Shown: positions 27,901 to 35,912, numbered from the stretch's first letter. The stretch is DNA of 64,000 nucleotides from Lysobacter sp. M2-1 (GCF_022662495.1 NZ_JAKPBU010000001.1:806001-870000), one strand, 5' to 3'. The notes: generated from the letters alone by a model not told the origin. A program made the numbers and translations.

Positions 27901-30325
27901 CCAGGCCATCGAGGATGCGGGTGGCTGCATCCATCACCGCCTGCGCCTTGCGCTGGCGCTCATCGAGCAGGGCCTGCTTGTGACTATCGAAGGTTTCGAG
28001 CAGTTCCTCGCGCTTGGACAGGATGTCGCCGAGGAACGCCTCGTGCTCGCCGAACTGGCTCTCCAGCTCCTCCAGCTGCACCATCAGGCGTGAGAGCTGC
28101 TCGTCGGCCTTCTCCGGGTCACTGGCCAGCGCGAGCGCGTTGGCGATGCCCTGACCGAACAGGGTGAACTGCGCGCCGAATTGGGCCACGGATTCGGCCG
28201 AACCCAGTTGCCTGCGGCGCTGGTCGGCACGCGCCTTGGCCTGGTTGAGCTTGGCGTAGATCTCCGAGATCGCCTCGACCACGCGGGTGCGCTGGGTGGC
28301 GTCGTCCACCTTCAGCGTCGCCATCAGGCCGGAAAGCATGTCCAGGTCGGTCGACAACCGCTGCATCCGCGCCAATGGGTCTGCGAGCTGCGTCACGCTG
28401 CTGGCGGCCTGCGCCAGCGCATCGAGCGCCTGCAGCGTCTCCGATAGCGGCGCCAACGCCTTCGGATTCGCCAGGAATGCCCCGGTGGCGGCACCGATGC
28501 GTTCGTGCGCCGCAACCAGCGCCTGTTCCATCGCATCGATGGCGGAGGTATCGATATAACGGTACTCGCGGATGGTCAGCAGGTGGCCACGTTGCGCGGT
28601 CAGTGCGTTCAGCGCCTCGACGAAGGGCTGGACGGTGTCCCAGTTCTCCGGTTGCAGGCCGTGGAGCAGCGCTTTTTGCCGCACCTGCGCCTCACGCATG
28701 GCTGCGTCGGACTGGACCCGGATGCCTTCGACCTTCTCGTACTCGTCCAGCACAGCCTCGGCGGTCGATGCGATCTCGTGCAGGAGCGGCGCCACCCCGC
28801 CCGCCTCCGCGTCGCCGAACCAGTGGTGCGCGTCGAACAGCCGCCGGGTGTCTTGCGTCAGCAAGCCGTAACGCTGCGCCGATATTTCGCTGGACTCGAT
28901 CTGCCGGCTCAGGCTGATCAGTTCCGACACGCCACGCACCAACTCGGCGTTGCCGATGCGGCCCATGAAGCTGTTGCCAGGCGGTTGCGCGGCCGCATGC
29001 TCCTCGCTCGCGTACGGCGTCTGCCACACCTGCATCGGATGGACACGGGTGGGCTCGTCGCTCTCGCTGGCGAAGATCACCATGCGCCCATCCGCGAGCC
29101 GCGCATAACCGTGACCCAATACCGGCGTCTGCAGGCGCCGTTCGATCAGGTTGTAGGTGAACAGCGCCACACGGCCCTGCTCGGGCTCGTAGAACACGTA
29201 CAAAACGTCTTCGCCGTTGGGCGAGCGCAGGCTACGCTTGAAGCGCATGCCGTCCATCGCCTGGTCGAAGCGCTTGTGTTCGCCATTCTGCAGGTAGTAG
29301 CCGCCCGGGAAGACGATGCCGTGGTCCTCTGGCAACTGCAGGCAGGCCAGGCCAATCTCGTCGACGCGCAACACCTTGCGGGTGAGCGTGTTGTAGACGA
29401 GATACCGCCACTGTTCCTCACGGTAGGGCAAGACCTTGAGCAGAACCAGGCTGCCCACGCGCGCGAACTCCAGCTGCGCGTCGTCCAGCGATTGGGTCTT
29501 GTCCACCACCGGTTCGCGATAGATGCCATGCCCGTCCTCGGTGTTGTTCTCGACCTTGATCGTCAGGTCGCCGCCGAGGGTTTCGACGAAGACTGCGTCG
29601 AGAATGTTCAGATGAGGGTGGCGACCGTGGACCACCATCTCGCGGGTGGCCCGGCTCCACTCGAAGTCGTACTTCGCAGGCAGCGCGATGTCACGCTCGC
29701 CGCGGTTGTCGATGTAGTTCACCTCGCCTTCCGACGAAACCGACCAGCGGAATACGCGCAAGTCGGTGATGCGCTCACCGATCTGGAAAGCCGCCAGCAG
29801 CTGGCCGTCCTTGACCATCAGCTGGAGCAGGCGGGTGTGCTTGTAGTAGGCGTAAAGTTCGCGGAAGTCCTGTATGAAACCGGGCGCATCAAGGAAGGTT
29901 CCCTCAGGGTCAATCGGAGTAACGTCATAGCCCTCCGATCCCCGCACCAGGCGATAAAGGGAGAACACGTCGGTGGTTGCGGTTTCCTTCTTCAGCCCCA
30001 GAAACACGTTGTATCCGAAAAGCAGCAGGTCGCCGACCTGGACGATGTCACGTGCGACGCAATTGTTCTCGGTACGGATTCGGAAGCGACCGACCACTTC
30101 CATCCGGCTGCTGCCGAACTCGGCCAGACGGCGTTCGTTGAGCGACTTGGCGAGAGACCGCAGGCGCCGTCCCTGCTCACCCAGGCGTTTGCTGAGCACC
30201 TCGTAGGCGCCGCCCTGGGCGACGGCCTGGTCCAGGACCTGCATCGCCGGCGTGCTCTCGGGATCCTGCGTCGCTCCCCCCGGACTGACCGGGGCTGAGT
30301 CGGCGCCTGGCTTGTTCTCCACCAT
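24965..30325 (-). CDS. Giant AAA+ ATPase, DUF3686 type
   Basis: 1,786 residues, the usual size for this family, often labelled 'ATPase involved in DNA repair' without direct proof. Residues about 80-430 are beta-rich with repeated short strands, resembling a propeller. About 480-1,000 is mostly coiled coil. The AAA+ module near 1,290-1,560 has Walker A SPPGYGKTT (about 1,310), Walker B VMLYVDDIQH (about 1,373) and a sensor-1 VVMAGNPYTESG (about 1,420). A helical C-terminal region follows. There is no membrane span. Placed between a flotillin and a PLD-like gene and downstream of PspA, it is more likely a remodeller of a PspA/flotillin membrane assembly than a repair enzyme; that is inference. 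Confidence 0.85.
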   Translation of the reverse strand: MVENKPGADSAPVSPGGATQDPESTPAMQVLDQAVAQGGAYEVLSKRLGEQGRRLRSLAKSLNERRLAEFGSSRMEVVGRFRIRTENNCVARDIVQVGDLLLFGYNVFLGLKKETATTDVFSLYRLVRGSEGYDVTPIDPEGTFLDAPGFIQDFRELYAYYKHTRLLQLMVKDGQLLAAFQIGERITDLRVFRWSVSSEGEVNYIDNRGERDIALPAKYDFEWSRATREMVVHGRHPHLNILDAVFVETLGGDLTIKVENNTEDGHGIYREPVVDKTQSLDDAQLEFARVGSLVLLKVLPYREEQWRYLVYNTLTRKVLRVDEIGLACLQLPEDHGIVFPGGYYLQNGEHKRFDQAMDGMRFKRSLRSPNGEDVLYVFYEPEQGRVALFTYNLIERRLQTPVLGHGYARLADGRMVIFASESDEPTRVHPMQVWQTPYASEEHAAAQPPGNSFMGRIGNAELVRGVSELISLSRQIESSEISAQRYGLLTQDTRRLFDAHHWFGDAEAGGVAPLLHEIASTAEAVLDEYEKVEGIRVQSDAAMREAQVRQKALLHGLQPENWDTVQPFVEALNALTAQRGHLLTIREYRYIDTSAIDAMEQALVAAHERIGAATGAFLANPKALAPLSETLQALDALAQAASSVTQLADPLARMQRLSTDLDMLSGLMATLKVDDATQRTRVVEAISEIYAKLNQAKARADQRRRQLGSAESVAQFGAQFTLFGQGIANALALASDPEKADEQLSRLMVQLEELESQFGEHEAFLGDILSKREELLETFDSHKQALLDERQRKAQAVMDAATRILDGLGRRTARLANADELNAFFAGDPLILKLRELADRLRALKDSVKADDVEARLKGARDQAVRSLRDRSELFEEGGQVIKLGPRHRFSVNSQELDLTLLPRGEALNLHLTGTDFFEPLHDPQLDAARGYWGVSLDSESPQLYRGEYLAGLIIEAAEANRDGLTLDLLHQQLAQPEALVRTLRDFAAPRYREGYEKGIHDHDAALILQALLPLRASAGPLVFEPVARAWAALYWSQVAEEKDAGLWPERARTSADIQHLLGGDDGLRALRAEVAVAMETFASGHAVAIDPSLMPRAAEYLVQVLSAEHPQFVFSRYASQLASALREKLDAAHMWKGLSAALEGLDGRIGARWALAMHWVEALARRSEFARHAPYAAEAAAWLVLDTRFASKATESDLDAHVTGLLGEHPRIVEGRMQLSVDDWSARVRRHRESFVPGFQRYQALRQQIIARERRRLRLEEFKPRPLSSFVRNKLINDVYLGVIGDNLAKQMGTAGEGKRSDLMGLLMLISPPGYGKTTLMEYVAHRLGLVFMKINGPALGHEVRSLDPAQAPDATSRQELEKLNLALEMGNNVMLYVDDIQHTHPEFLQKFISLCDGTRRIEGVWNGRTCTYDLRGRKFCVVMAGNPYTESGEVFKIPDMLANRADIYNLGDVLGGMEDAFKLSYIENSLTSNPVLAPLATRDMGDLYKLVDKAQGKSFSANALGHAYSGAEVNEIVATLERLLQVREVVYKVNQQYIASAAQANDYRIEPPFKLQGSYRNMNKLAEKISPVMNADELQQLLTDHYLGEAQLLTSGAEENLLKLGELRGTMTEAEQARWTQIKRDFARNKAMGAGDADVGTRVVAQLNDLVESVRGLDAAASRSALQKEVAPAPAPWEELLVLLERVAKAQAKPVAKAAATDFGPLLEELGPSLRQAFDPLVGRLQDNAERQVRLNEALVDLFRKFGERDVADAPTRAAMTEQQRELQRALNEFADRLEGRLAR

Positions 30326-30369
30326 CCTTGACTCCGTGCCTGACTATTGCGCTGGTGCGCGCCGGATCG

Positions 30370-32352
30370 TTACGGCTTCAGCGCCGCCGTGTCGGATGCG
30401 TTGCCGTCGGTCCTTGCCAGGAACCGCTGCAGCAGCTCCTGCACGATCGGACTCTTGCCGGCCACCCCCTCGATGGCCTTGCCCACCGACAACGCCTTGG
30501 CGAAGTTGTCGAAGAACGCGCCTTCTCCGCCGACGATGTCGATATTGGCCTTGGACAACGCGGTCGCCAGCACGTCGGCCTGCTCGCGTGCGATTTCCTT
30601 GCCCGCCTCGATGCCGGCGATGGCCTGCTCGAAGCTCTTCTCCAGCTGCATGCGGAACTCCTCGTGCGCGCGCGCGGTATCGCTGAGCGCGTCCAGGGCT
30701 CCGAACTTTTCCGACAAACCCTCGGCTTCGCTGCGATATTTCTCGCGCATCACCTCGGCTTCCGACAGGCCCACGTCCTTGGCAGCCTTCGCCTTGGCCG
30801 CACCCATCTGCTCCTCGCCGCGGGCCTGCGCCAACATGCGCTCTTCCAACACCTTCGCTTCGGCCATGCCCTTGTCCTGCGCACCTTTGGCTTCGGCGCC
30901 CATGGTTTCGGCGACCACGCGCGCCTTGGCCAGACCTTCCTTTTCGATCGCCGCGGCGGTGACTTCGCGCACGCGCGCATCCGCCAGTCCCGGTGCGGCG
31001 CGCTCGGCTTCGATGCCCTCGGCGAGTTTCTTCTTTGCCTCGGCGGTTTTCGCCGCGGCTTCCAGTTCCGCCTGCGCCAGCACCACGCGCTCGCCGGCCT
31101 TGTGCTTGGCGGCGGTTTCCTCGGCCTCGGCCTGCTTGACCTGGCGCACCAGTTCCTCTTCGGCCAGCGCCTGCGCGGTCAAAACGGTGACCTGCTTCTG
31201 GCGGTCGGCCTCGGAGACCGCGCGCACTTCCTTGATCCGTTCCTCTTCCTGGGCGACGGTCTTCTCGACCGCGATGCGCTCACGGATGACGTTGGCGATG
31301 TCCTTGCGCTGTTCCTCCAGCGCCTTCTCCTTCTCGATCCGGTTGAGTTCCACATCGCGCTCGCGCGCCACGACCTCCAGTTCGCGGGCTCGGCTGACCT
31401 TCTCCACCTCGATCACGACGGCGCGCTGGCGGTTCTGTTCGGCGACTTCCAGTTCGCGCATGCGGTTCTGCTCGCGGACGTCCAGCTGTTCCTGCACTCC
31501 GATGCGCGTCTGCTCGGCCTTCAACCGCTCTTCTTCCTGGACTTTGAGCGTTTCGGCCTGTTCGCGCGCCTGGATGGTGGCGATCTCGCGCTTCTGCCGT
31601 GCTTCTGCGTCGGCCTGCTGCCGCTCCAGCGCAAGCATCGCTTCGCGGGTTTCAGTATTCTTCTTGGTGATGGCCAACTGTTCGTTTCGCTCGAGCTCGT
31701 TAGTGATCACGTTCTGCGCTGCGGTGAGCTCCGTGATCTTGCGGATGCCTTCGGCATCCATGATGTTGTTGGGATCGAGCGACGACTTGGGGGTCTGCTC
31801 GAGGTAGTCGATGGCTACGTCCTCGAGCACGTACCCATTGAGGTCGTTGCCGATCACCTCGATGATGCGGTCGCGGAATTCCTGCCGGTTCTCGAACAGC
31901 TTGACGAACTCGACCTGCTTACCGACCGTCTTGAGCGCTTCCGAGAACTTGGCGTTGAACAGCTCGTTGACCGCCGAACGATCGGATGCCCGCTCGGTGC
32001 CGACGGCCTTGGCCACCTTGAGCACATCCTGCTGGGTCTCGTTGACGCGCAGGTAGAAGGCCACGGTGATGTCCGCACGCATGTTGTCGCGGCAGATCAG
32101 CCCATCCTTGCCGCGCCGGTCGACTTCCAGCGTGATCAGGGAGATCTGCATCAGCTCCTTCTTGTAGATCACCGGGTAGACCAGCGCGCCGGTGAAATGG
32201 ACCTTCGGCGTGGCCGACAGGTCGTTCACGATCAGCGCAGTGCCCTGCGGCACCTTGATGTAGAACGCCTTGAACAGGCCGAAGAAGCCCAGGATCAGGA
32301 CGAACAGGACGCCGGCTCCGACCAGGAACGGCAGGATCTGGGCAAGGATCAT
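30370..32352 (-). CDS. Flotillin-like SPFH protein, YqiK family
   Basis: 660 residues. One N-terminal membrane span (PFLVGAGVLFVLILGFFGLF, about 8-27) is followed by an SPFH domain (about 35-200), a long Glu/Ala/Lys-rich coiled coil (about 220-560) with AEA and AKA repeats typical of flotillins, and a C-terminal helical tail. E. coli YqiK has the same plan and is encoded next to yqiJ, as here. Flotillins oligomerise on membrane microdomains. The gene lies 51 bases after the YqiJ-like gene and 44 bases before the AAA+ ATPase gene, on the same strand. Confidence 0.92.
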   Translation of the reverse strand: MILAQILPFLVGAGVLFVLILGFFGLFKAFYIKVPQGTALIVNDLSATPKVHFTGALVYPVIYKKELMQISLITLEVDRRGKDGLICRDNMRADITVAFYLRVNETQQDVLKVAKAVGTERASDRSAVNELFNAKFSEALKTVGKQVEFVKLFENRQEFRDRIIEVIGNDLNGYVLEDVAIDYLEQTPKSSLDPNNIMDAEGIRKITELTAAQNVITNELERNEQLAITKKNTETREAMLALERQQADAEARQKREIATIQAREQAETLKVQEEERLKAEQTRIGVQEQLDVREQNRMRELEVAEQNRQRAVVIEVEKVSRARELEVVARERDVELNRIEKEKALEEQRKDIANVIRERIAVEKTVAQEEERIKEVRAVSEADRQKQVTVLTAQALAEEELVRQVKQAEAEETAAKHKAGERVVLAQAELEAAAKTAEAKKKLAEGIEAERAAPGLADARVREVTAAAIEKEGLAKARVVAETMGAEAKGAQDKGMAEAKVLEERMLAQARGEEQMGAAKAKAAKDVGLSEAEVMREKYRSEAEGLSEKFGALDALSDTARAHEEFRMQLEKSFEQAIAGIEAGKEIAREQADVLATALSKANIDIVGGEGAFFDNFAKALSVGKAIEGVAGKSPIVQELLQRFLARTDGNASDTAALKP

Positions 32353-32403
32353 CGGTGCATCTCCATGGCAAAACGACGAGGATTGGAAGCGAAACTGGTG
32401 TAG

Positions 32404-33051
32404 CTAAAGGCCGCCGAATTCGCTTTCGCTGACCACGCGATAGGCGTTGCGTTCGGCGAGATACTCGATCAGGACGACCCGGTCGCCGCGCCGGAAGCGG
32501 CCTGGCGTGTCATCGCGGGCCTGCAGGATCAGACCCGCACCCCCGTCCTCGACGCTGACCGTGCCTTGGGTGGCGGTGAGGTCCGGGCTGCGCACGACGG
32601 CGGACATACCCAACAGCGAGCGCAAGGGCGCTGGTTTGAGCTTGGCGAAGAACCTGCGCACCGGGCGCAATGCAATTGCGGTGAGCGGCACGGCGGCGAT
32701 GAAGGCACCAGCCAGCACCAGCAGCCCGACACCCCAGCGCAACGTGGCGAACGGCAGGTGGCGCAGCAGCAGGTAATCGGCGAAGTAGCTGATCAGCCAG
32801 GCGATGAGGATCAGCACGGTGAATACCAGCGTGAGCGGCACGCCGCCCAGGCCGAAGCGCATCAGCGGGCCGGTGATGCCGCCCGGTTCGCCGGCGAAAT
32901 CCTCCCCGCTGTCGGCACCTAGCCAGCCGTCAAGAGCGTCGATCTCTACCAGGCCGGTCGCAGCCAGCAGCCAGTACAGCACTGCCACCGCCAGCAGCAT
33001 GCCGAAGATCACCGTCGGAAACGACAGTGCTATCTCGAGGAATGTCAACAT
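32404..33051 (-). CDS. YqiJ-like membrane protein with OB-fold tail
   Basis: 215 residues with three or four hydrophobic segments (about 4-32, 72-95, 103-125). A C-terminal cytoplasmic beta domain (about 145-215, GTVSVEDGGAGLILQARD...GDRVVLIEY) looks like the NfeD/YqiJ OB fold. NfeD- and YqiJ-type proteins pair with SPFH proteins, and the next gene is a YqiK-like flotillin. The ATG at 33051 follows AAGGGGGCCGA and begins MLTFLEIALSFPT, the first membrane helix. The frame upstream of it is not coding. Confidence 0.88.
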   Translation of the reverse strand: MLTFLEIALSFPTVIFGMLLAVAVLYWLLAATGLVEIDALDGWLGADSGEDFAGEPGGITGPLMRFGLGGVPLTLVFTVLILIAWLISYFADYLLLRHLPFATLRWGVGLLVLAGAFIAAVPLTAIALRPVRRFFAKLKPAPLRSLLGMSAVVRSPDLTATQGTVSVEDGGAGLILQARDDTPGRFRRGDRVVLIEYLAERNAYRVVSESEFGGL

Positions 33052-33147
33052 TCGGCCCCCTTCTTGAACTCCTGCGCGGAGCGATCCCCTCGTCCGCAAC
33101 GACGCCGGCCGCAGCAATATGGCTGCGTATCGCGGCGCGTACCTTCC

Positions 33148-33840
33148 TTACGCCGACGCCTTCTGCTTCAGCCGCTCCAGCACCGCATCGGCGCTGCGGT
33201 CGTCCGCGATGATGCCGGCTTCGCGCAGCTTCGAATCCACCGCGTCCTGGCCTTCGTCCTTGGCCAGTTCGGCTGCGGCATCCATGCGTGCGCCGCGTTC
33301 GGCCTGGCGCTGCTTGATGCGATCGAGCGATTCCACCGCGGTCTGCAGGCGCGACTGCGACCCGCTGTAGCGGTGCGCCACGGTGGCCTGCGCGCGCTGC
33401 ACGCTCTCGGTAGCCTTCACCGTGTCGACCTGCTGCTTGAGTCGCCGGATGTTGCCCTCGGCCTGTGCGATGGCGCGGCGCAGATCGGCAATGCTCGCCG
33501 CGAACTGGGTCACCTGCTCCCGCTCGCCGTCGCGCAAGGTTTCGAGCGCGGCGATCTTGCCGGCCACTTCCCGCGCCAGCGCCTCATCACCCGACTCGAG
33601 AGACTTGATCGCATAACCCTCGTACTCGGCCACCTTTTCGTTGGAGGACTTCAACTTCTCTTCGGCCAGTTTGTGCTTGGCCATGATCTCGGCGAGCGCT
33701 TCTTTCGAACGTCGCAGCTCGAGGTCAGCGTCGCGGATCTCCTGGTCGAGGATGCGCAGCGCCTGGTTATCCACGACCGACTCGCCCACTTCGGCGGCGC
33801 CGCCGCGCAGGGCGGTCAACAGCTTGCTCCAGATGTTCAT
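33148..33840 (-). CDS. PspA/IM30 family protein (YjfJ-like)
   Basis: 230 residues, nearer the length of E. coli YjfJ (232) than PspA (222). The short amphipathic N-terminus (NIWSKLLTALRGG) should bind membrane. The rest is a long helical hairpin and coiled coil (about 25-215), the ESCRT-III-like fold that polymerises on membranes. There is no pspF, pspB or pspC nearby, so this is not the classical phage-shock operon. It follows the YjfI-like gene by 17 bases, the same order as yjfI-yjfJ of E. coli. Expected role: membrane-damage sensing and repair. Confidence 0.92.
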   Translation of the reverse strand: MNIWSKLLTALRGGAAEVGESVVDNQALRILDQEIRDADLELRRSKEALAEIMAKHKLAEEKLKSSNEKVAEYEGYAIKSLESGDEALAREVAGKIAALETLRDGEREQVTQFAASIADLRRAIAQAEGNIRRLKQQVDTVKATESVQRAQATVAHRYSGSQSRLQTAVESLDRIKQRQAERGARMDAAAELAKDEGQDAVDSKLREAGIIADDRSADAVLERLKQKASA

Positions 33841-33857
33841 GCGATGCTCCGGCGCCG

Positions 33858-34487
33858 TCAGGCGGCGAGTTGCAGATGGGGTTCGTAGGCCTCGGTGGCC
33901 TTGATCACGTTGTCGGCCAGCATCTCGATCTCGAAGACGATGTCCGACAGCGTGGATGCACCGCTGAGCGATCCGAACATGATGTAGTGCTCGCCGCCTT
34001 CGACACCGGCCTGGATGCCGATCATCGACAGCGGGAACAGCTTGTGGGTGCGCAGCACTTCGCGGTTGAAGCGATCGGGGTCTAGCACCTGCTCCACCGG
34101 CCACAGCAGCGCCTCCACCACGATCTGCTCGCCGCCCACCGCCAGGAATAGCGGCAAGTCGCCGTATTCGTGCATGGTGATCAGCAGGCTGGGTTCCACG
34201 CCTTCCAGCAGCTCCAGGCCGATTCCTCCGGCTGCGGCCTGCTCGGTGGCCGATAGGGCTTCATACAAGCCCGTTGCGGTCCACAGCTTGGCTTCGTTCA
34301 CGTCCGACCTCCCCAGGTTGTGCGCCGGCAGACTGACCGCACCGCGCGGCTGGCGCATGCGCCGCTCGGTGACCGCGAGTTCCTCCGCGTATTCGGGCAG
34401 CACCCAGACCTCTTTTTTGACCAGCCCCTTCTCCCGCAGTCGCTCGCGGTGCCGGCGTTGGTAGTAGGCAGAGGACTTGGCTTCCAC
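33858..34487 (-). CDS. YjfI/DUF2170 protein with basic N-terminal extension
   Basis: About 209 residues from the GTG at 34487 (VEAKSSAYYQRR); other possible starts lie at GTG 34508 and TTG 34523, so the start is uncertain. The C-terminal 130 residues (SDVNEAKLWTATGLYEAL... to the end) are the DUF2170 domain, which is the whole of E. coli YjfI. The extra N-terminus, RRHRERLREKGL then KKEVWVLPEYAEELAV, resembles ribbon-helix-helix regulators of the MazE-like/DUF3018 kind (basic helix, then a VWV strand and a helix). It is the first gene of the module, with two palindromes just upstream. It may therefore bind its own promoter; this is inference. No lipobox or membrane span. Confidence 0.8.
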   Translation of the reverse strand: MEAKSSAYYQRRHRERLREKGLVKKEVWVLPEYAEELAVTERRMRQPRGAVSLPAHNLGRSDVNEAKLWTATGLYEALSATEQAAAGGIGLELLEGVEPSLLITMHEYGDLPLFLAVGGEQIVVEALLWPVEQVLDPDRFNREVLRTHKLFPLSMIGIQAGVEGGEHYIMFGSLSGASTLSDIVFEIEMLADNVIKATEAYEPHLQLAA

Positions 34488-34500
34488 AGCGCAAACTTTA

Positions 34501-34537
34501 GTTATCACATGTAACGTTCGCAAGAATCACATGTGAT
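34501..34537. promoter_or_regulatory. Tandem operator-like palindromes before the stress module
   Basis: ATCACATGTGAT (34526-34537) is a perfect 12-base palindrome. A second, slightly imperfect copy, GTTATCACATGTAAC, occupies 34501-34515. The shared ATCACATGT cores are 22 bases apart, two turns of the helix, so two dimers could bind on one face. They cover the likely promoter and lie 14-50 bases before the chosen YjfI start, so the arrangement suits repression. Confidence 0.6.
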
Positions 34538-34555
34538 ATGCCGACGAACGGTCAA
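34526..34555 (-). promoter_or_regulatory. Candidate sigma-70 promoter of the stress module
   Basis: On the minus strand TTGACC (34555-34550), 18 bases, TGTGAT (34531-34526). The -35 is five of six to consensus, the -10 four of six and inside the palindrome. An alternative is TTGCGA with TAAAGT further downstream. No PspF-type sigma-54 promoter is seen here. Confidence 0.4.
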
Positions 34556-34572
34556 TCGCCCATTCAGGTCAT

Positions 34573-34598
34573 AAAAAAGCCGCGCTAGGCGCGGCTTT
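34573..34598 (-). terminator. Strong intrinsic terminator after oleA and the 81-residue gene
   Basis: AAAGCCGCGC-TAG-GCGCGGCTTT is a perfect 10-base stem with a 3-base loop (34576-34598). On the minus strand it runs into six T (complement of 34573-34578). It ends the oleA transcript 20 bases after the 81-residue gene and so separates it from the stress module. Confidence 0.9.
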
Positions 34599-34618
34599 CG
34601 ACGGGAGTGGGCTGAGCC

Positions 34619-34864
34619 CTACAGCCCATGCAGCTGCCGGACTTCCCCGATCCGGGCCTGCACCTCAGCATCCACCCCATCCTTTTCGGCCCGGGCCAGG
34701 ACGTTGGCCAGAACCCGCTTCTCCTCCGGATCGACGACTTGATCCTCGAGCGCGACGGCCAGCAGCCGGTCGAGCTCGGCCAGGTCCATACGGCCGTCGT
34801 CGGTGAACACCGGGATCGACGCCAGCGCAAGCTTCAGATGGCTGTCGAGTTTGGAAAGGGACAT
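34619..34864 (-). CDS. Small acidic helical protein, unknown
   Basis: 81 residues, MSLSKLDSHLKLALASIPVF at the start. It is fully helical in appearance, acidic, with a repeated DxxE-type pattern (DGRMDLAELDRLL, VVDPEEKRVLANVL) reminiscent of EF-hand or TerB-like folds, but I cannot assign it. No signal peptide. It follows oleA by 31 bases on the same strand and precedes a strong terminator, so it forms a two-gene unit with oleA. Codon usage matches its neighbours, so it is likely real. Confidence 0.7.
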   Translation of the reverse strand: MSLSKLDSHLKLALASIPVFTDDGRMDLAELDRLLAVALEDQVVDPEEKRVLANVLARAEKDGVDAEVQARIGEVRQLHGL

Positions 34865-34895
34865 GCGCGGCTTCCTTGAGGTTGGAGCGCGAGTT

Positions 34896-35912
34896 TTACC
34901 AGACGACCTCGGCCATCGAACAGTTCAACCCCGAGCCGATGCCCAGCAGTGCGACGCGGTCGCCCTTCTTCAGGCGGCCCATCTCGCGCAGCTTGCTGAG
35001 CACGATCGGCACCGAGGCCGGGCCGATGTTGCCGTGCTCGCCGAAGATGGTCATCACCTTCTTGGGGTCGATGCCGAAGGCCTTGATGAAGGCCGCGGTG
35101 TGGGCCTTGCTGACCTGGTGGATCACGAACTCGTCCATTTCCTCCACCACCCAGCCGAGCGCGAGCTTGGCGGCGATGAAGGTCTTTTGCGCCAGCTTGA
35201 GGCCTTCGATCAGCAACATGCGGGTATCGGTGACCATGCGATCGAGGTTGCCGCGGCACAGCGAGTTCCACTCGGTCGCAGCGCGGGTCACGCCGCCGCG
35301 GTAGCGCGGGGCGCCCGGCGCCAGTTCGGCACGGGCCAGGACCATGCCCGCGGCGCCGCAGCCCAAGGTCAGCGTGGCCAGCTCGTTGCGGAACTGCTCT
35401 TCGGTGACTTCCGGCGAGAGCAGGCGTTCCATGGTCTTGTCGTAGGCCAGATTGGCGGTCTCGCCGTCCACGACCAGGGCGTAGTCGATCTCGCCGCGCT
35501 CGATCATCCGGCTGGCGATGTCCATGCCGTTGAGGAAGGCCAGGCAGGCGTTGGCCACATCGAAGTTCTGGCAGGTGTCGGACAGGCCCAGGTTGCCGCT
35601 GACGATGCTGGCGGTGGACGGTTCGAGGAAGTCGCGGCTGACCGAAGTGTTCACCAGCAGGCCGATGCGTGCCGGGTCGATGCCGGCGTCGGCCAGCGCC
35701 TTGACGCCGGCCAGGGTGGCCGCATCGGAGGCCTGCACGTTGTCGTCCCACAGGCGCCGGGCATGGATGCCGGCGATGTCCTGGAGCACGTCGGTCTTGA
35801 TGTTGAGCCGGTCCAGGGTGGGCTTGAGCCGGGCATTGATCTCATCGCTCGACAGACGGCGCGGGGCGTCGATATGGGCGAGACCGGCAATGGCGACGTG
35901 CTGGAAGAGCAT
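34896..35912 (-). CDS. oleA: OleA, acyl-CoA condensing thiolase
   Basis: 338 residues starting MLFQHVAIAGLAHIDAP, very close along its length to Xanthomonas campestris OleA as I remember it. Thiolase-fold active site: Cys in VANACLAF near 143, His in VIHQVS near 285, Asn in GEHGNIGPAS near 315. The Glu of FLEPSTASI near 117 is the base that, in OleA, replaces the usual KAS III arrangement. It condenses two fatty acyl-CoAs head to head into a 2-alkyl-3-ketoacid, the first step of long-chain olefin synthesis. It is separated from oleBCD by 10.7 kb containing the stress module. The frame upstream of 35912 is not conserved. Confidence 0.96.
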   Translation of the reverse strand: MLFQHVAIAGLAHIDAPRRLSSDEINARLKPTLDRLNIKTDVLQDIAGIHARRLWDDNVQASDAATLAGVKALADAGIDPARIGLLVNTSVSRDFLEPSTASIVSGNLGLSDTCQNFDVANACLAFLNGMDIASRMIERGEIDYALVVDGETANLAYDKTMERLLSPEVTEEQFRNELATLTLGCGAAGMVLARAELAPGAPRYRGGVTRAATEWNSLCRGNLDRMVTDTRMLLIEGLKLAQKTFIAAKLALGWVVEEMDEFVIHQVSKAHTAAFIKAFGIDPKKVMTIFGEHGNIGPASVPIVLSKLREMGRLKKGDRVALLGIGSGLNCSMAEVVW

